A stretch of DNA of 7,718 bases from Clostridia bacterium. Lineage in GTDB: Bacteria; Bacillota; Clostridia; Oscillospirales; Acutalibacteraceae. Under the pieces are notes generated by a model. It was not told where the DNA came from and did no database searches. It saw nothing but the letters and a program-made list of their open reading frames with translations. How positions within the stretch are numbered: position 1 is the stretch's first letter; the number at the start of each line of letters is the position of its first letter. Location: contig CAAFMR010000031.1 of the NCBI GenBank assembly GCA_900764115.1, positions 1 to 7,718 on the forward strand. Reading direction: 5' to 3'. Position numbers and translations under genes: made by a program. Positions 6,759 to 7,718 of the stretch are shown piece after piece.

Positions 6759-7718
6759 ATGAAACTGTATACCCGCGCCGGAGATACCGGTCGTGCCAGC
6801 ACCTTGACAAGACAAAATATTTTCAAGGACAGCCCGGTGTTTGCTGTGCTGGGGACATTGGATGAGTTGACCAGCTCAATCGGTGCTGCAAAACTGCAGG
6901 CGCCGCAGATGAAAGCCGTGCTGGAGCAGATTCAGCAGGAGCTGCTGGCGGTATGCGGCGAGCTGGCGGGCGGCAAAAAATTCGCCGCTCCGGAGCAGGT
7001 GGCGCGGCTGGAAAAAGCCATCGACGCCGCAACAGAACAGACGCCGGAGTTTTCCGGATTTGTGCTGCCGGGGGCTACTCCGGGCGGAGCGGCGCTGGAT
7101 ATGGCGCGTACTGTTGCTCGGCGGGCAGAGCGGTGTGCGGTGCACGCCTCCCAAACCGGGGGTATCACCCGGGATATGCTGGCGTGGCTCAATCGGCTGT
7201 CTGACCTGCTGTACGCTTTGGCTCGCTTGTGCGATCACCAGGCGGATACGCCTGCCGCTGCCGAAGCGACAACGGCGCCGGGACATCCGCTCGCGCCGGT
7301 TGCGGCTGAGGGCTTTTGTGACGAGGCTTTGGAGCTATGCCGGGCTGTGCGGCAATACGCTGCCGCTCAGGGAGTGCGGGTGGTAACGGCGGTGTGCGAT
7401 GCCGGCGGTAACCCGTTGGTATTGTTGCGCGCGGATGACGCGTTCATTGCCAGCGTGGACATTGCTGCAAACAAGGCGTACACGGCGGTTGCGCTGAAAA
7501 TGTCCACGGAAGAGCTGGGACGGTTGGCACAGCCGGGTGGTTCGCTCTATGGAATTCAGCACACCAACGACGGACGAATCGTAATATTTGGAGGCGGTGT
7601 ACCTTTGGTACGCGGCGGTCAGATTGTGGGAGGATTCGGCGTCAGCGGCGGTACTGCCGCGCAGGATACTGCGTTTGGTCGCTATGCAAAGGATTATTTT
7701 GAAAAGGAGATGGGATTC
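6759..7718 (+). CDS. pduO: PduO-type cob(I)alamin adenosyltransferase fused to heme-binding DUF336 domain, 3' end beyond window
   Basis: The N-terminal domain (about 1-160) matches PduO/MMAB adenosyltransferases, which transfer adenosyl from ATP to cob(I)alamin. Present are YTRAGDTG near residue 4, LDEL with Asp35, FVLPG with Phe101, RTVARRAER with Arg117, Arg121, Arg122 and Glu124, and NRLSDLL with Asp149. The spacing from Phe101 to the Arg/Glu group equals that of human MMAB (Phe170, Arg186, Arg190, Arg191, Glu193). After an Ala/Thr/Pro linker (about 163-182), residues 183-320 form a DUF336/GlcG/HbpS domain with VDIAANKAYTAVAL and a glycine-rich GGGVPLV…GGFGVSGG region. The Salmonella PduO C-domain binds heme. 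The frame is open through the last base, 320 codons in; Salmonella PduO has about 336, so the end is probably close. The ATG at 6759 follows GAGGAG (6745-6750). Such a protein normally supplies coenzyme B12 to diol dehydratase, but the dehydratase here needs none, so its role is unclear. Confidence 0.9.
   Translation, partial: MKLYTRAGDTGRASTLTRQNIFKDSPVFAVLGTLDELTSSIGAAKLQAPQMKAVLEQIQQELLAVCGELAGGKKFAAPEQVARLEKAIDAATEQTPEFSGFVLPGATPGGAALDMARTVARRAERCAVHASQTGGITRDMLAWLNRLSDLLYALARLCDHQADTPAAAEATTAPGHPLAPVAAEGFCDEALELCRAVRQYAAAQGVRVVTAVCDAGGNPLVLLRADDAFIASVDIAANKAYTAVALKMSTEELGRLAQPGGSLYGIQHTNDGRIVIFGGGVPLVRGGQIVGGFGVSGGTAAQDTAFGRYAKDYFEKEMGF

Overview
The window holds six co-directional (+ strand) genes packed almost end to end, with no RNA genes, mobile elements or CRISPR arrays that I can see. 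The gene families, the strong AGGAGG-type ribosome binding sites, the moderately high GC content and the glycyl-radical chemistry suggest an anaerobic Gram-positive bacterium of the Clostridia, perhaps a gut member of the Oscillospiraceae/Lachnospiraceae. This is inference from gene content; no taxonomic marker is present.

Layout: (1) 1-1277, 3' part of a rhamnulokinase gene (rhaB; the N-terminus lies outside the window); (2) 1289-2482, acetate/propionate kinase (ackA); (3) 2483-2547, the largest gap (65 bp), AT-rich with a small GC hairpin; (4) 2548-3357, class II sugar-phosphate aldolase with an unusual cysteine-rich C-terminal tail that ends in a microcompartment encapsulation-peptide-like helix; (5) 3396-5927, B12-independent 1,2-propanediol/glycerol dehydratase of the glycyl radical enzyme family, carrying an internal insertion of about 50 residues; (6) 5938-6732, its radical-SAM activating enzyme in a compact form without a ferredoxin insert; (7) 6759-7718, a PduO-type cobalamin adenosyltransferase fused to a heme-binding DUF336 (PduO-C/GlcG/HbpS) domain, still open at the window edge.

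Read together this is a deoxysugar (L-rhamnose, possibly also L-fucose) fermentation operon. The kinase makes L-rhamnulose-1-phosphate. The aldolase splits it to dihydroxyacetone phosphate and L-lactaldehyde. A lactaldehyde reductase (not in the window) would make 1,2-propanediol, which the glycyl radical dehydratase converts to propionaldehyde. CoA-acylating aldehyde dehydrogenase and phosphotransacylase (also not in the window) would lead to propionyl phosphate, from which AckA would harvest ATP as propionate kinase. The aldolase tail, and possibly the dehydratase insertion, point to packaging in a glycyl-radical-enzyme microcompartment of the fucose/rhamnose kind (the GRM5-like class typified by Clostridium phytofermentans). 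No shell protein gene lies in the window, so the compartment is inferred.

The most interesting points are a B12-processing PduO protein in an operon whose dehydratase does not use B12, with changes in its ATP-binding segment; the internal amphipathic insertion in the dehydratase as a candidate second targeting signal; and the six-cysteine module placed just before the aldolase's encapsulation peptide.
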